This document shows, piece after piece, positions 63,400-64,000 of a stretch of 64,000 nucleotides of DNA. This DNA comes from Thermoleophilaceae bacterium (lineage in GTDB: Bacteria > Actinomycetota > Thermoleophilia > Solirubrobacterales > JACPNS01), in assembly GCA_016462645.1 (NCBI GenBank), contig JAEMSX010000006.1, positions 1 through 64,000 of the forward strand, given 5' to 3'. How positions within the stretch are numbered: the stretch's first letter is position 1; every line of letters starts with the position of its first letter. The notes under the pieces are model-generated. The model searched no databases. It was not told the DNA's origin and worked only from the letters and a program-made list of their open reading frames with translations. The translations under genes and the position numbers were made by a program.

Positions 63400-64000
63400 C
63401 TACTTCGCCAACGTGTCGCGGAGGCGCTCGACGGCCTCGGCGAGGCGCTCGTCGGGCGTCGTGAGCGAAATGCGGAAGAAGCCTTCGCCGCTTGCGCCGT
63501 ACGCGCCGCCGGGCGAGATCACGACCGCGGACTCCTCGAGCACATGCTCGCAGTAGGCCGCGGCGGTGTCGAAGCCCTCGGGCACCGGAGCCCAGATATA
63601 GATCGTCGCCTTCGGGCGCTTGACGTCCACACCGATCTCCGCGAGCGCGTCGCAGACGAGATCGCGGCGGCGCGCATAGATTTCGTTCATTGAGGCGACC
63701 GAAGCATCGGTCCGGACACTGAGTGCCTCGATCGCGGCCACCTGGACGGCCTCGAAGTTGCCGGAGTCGATGTTGGTCTTCAGACGCCAGTACGTGGCGA
63801 TCGCCTCGGCGTTGCCGACGACCGCCGCCGCGCGCCAGCCGGTCATGTTGTAGCCCTTGCTCAGCGAGAAGACCTCGATGCCGACTTCCTTGGCACCGGG
63901 CGTCTCGAGGAAGCTCGGCGGCCGGTAGCCGTCATAGGCGGTCTCGGTGTAGGAGGCGTCGTGCACGACGAGGATGTCATTGGCCTTGGCGAACTCGACA
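63400..64000 (-). CDS. Class I aminotransferase, 3' part only (LL-DAP aminotransferase-like)
   Basis: The C-terminal ~200 residues of a PLP aminotransferase; the gene runs off the window edge, so the start is not seen. The lysine motif is SLSKGYNMTGWR, and the substrate-binding Arg follows in FFRISLTTPDERL. The DASYTETAYDGYRPPSFLE segment is typical of LL-diaminopimelate/N-succinyl-DAP-type aminotransferases, involved in lysine and peptidoglycan precursor synthesis. The exact substrate cannot be fixed from a fragment. Confidence 0.85.
   Translation of the reverse strand, partial: VEFAKANDILVVHDASYTETAYDGYRPPSFLETPGAKEVGIEVFSLSKGYNMTGWRAAAVVGNAEAIATYWRLKTNIDSGNFEAVQVAAIEALSVRTDASVASMNEIYARRRDLVCDALAEIGVDVKRPKATIYIWAPVPEGFDTAAAYCEHVLEESAVVISPGGAYGASGEGFFRISLTTPDERLAEAVERLRDTLAK

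Overview
The window is high-GC chromosomal DNA from an actinomycete-like bacterium. The best fit is the Thermoleophilia/Solirubrobacterales part of Actinomycetota. The basis is strong G/C bias at third codon positions, many GTG/TTG starts, a Gly-X-Y (collagen-like) surface protein with a BclA-type C-terminal domain, a MurT/GatD pair for peptidoglycan amidation, an EtaA-like Baeyer-Villiger monooxygenase and a GH65/beta-phosphoglucomutase pair. This placement is inferred from gene content only; no rRNA or tRNA gene was seen.

Left chromosomal part (1-23.5 kb): an RlpA-like secreted protein; an acyl-CoA thioesterase-like protein; a coupled beta-phosphoglucomutase/GH65 disaccharide phosphorylase pair; small membrane proteins and an MFS transporter; a ferredoxin-reductase/fatty-acid desaturase operon; a HemK-like methyltransferase; a DUF2855 protein; a reverse-strand AraC regulator-VOC protein-short UvrA operon; the collagen-like protein; KatG; a double-GGDEF membrane protein; and two secreted repeat/propeller-like proteins.

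Central accessory part (23,647-38,056): a complete 14,410-bp Tn7/Tn5053-type transposon that I delimited from the sequence. Both termini begin TGTCGG reading inward, each carries three copies of a transposase-site-like motif (core ATGAGA) at nearly the same spacing, and the element is flanked by an identical 5-bp duplication ACACC. At its right end is a five-gene overlapping operon: a TnsA-like PD-(D/E)XK nuclease, a DD(35)E transposase (TniA/TnsB-like), an AAA ATPase (TniB/TnsC-like), a 395-aa protein that looks like a degenerate P-loop domain joined to a catalytically dead tyrosine-recombinase-like domain, and a small XRE-like HTH protein. No TniQ/TnsD gene was seen. Cargo includes a serine resolvase with a 28-bp palindromic candidate res subsite, a SEC-C protein, a solitary MbcA/ParS/Xre-type antitoxin, an EEP-family nuclease, a membrane protein with a nuclease-like tail, HEPN-like proteins, two tiny membrane peptides and a candidate structured RNA. 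This resembles a defence-type cargo load. The element sits 2 bp from a diverged right end of a related, otherwise missing element.

Right chromosomal part (38.5-64 kb): a PAS hybrid histidine kinase; an MTHFR-like protein; a secreted HAD phosphatase; a VOC protein; a PadR/2TM pair; a class III nucleotidyl cyclase next to a phased TTACGAAAC repeat array; a GAF histidine kinase and a convergent NarL-type regulator with a flavodoxin-like protein; Kup and GNAT; an ECF sigma factor and probable anti-sigma; two secreted proteins; a hydroxyacid oxidase; an aldo/keto reductase; an ArsR regulator and flavin monooxygenase; a class II glutamine amidotransferase; the murT-gatD-antiporter operon; dut; hflX; and a truncated aminotransferase at the window edge.

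The part most likely to be undescribed is the transposon: its TniQ-less transposition operon, the shared upstream repeat that may link the HTH protein to a small co-regulated gene, and the unnamed cargo gene pairs.
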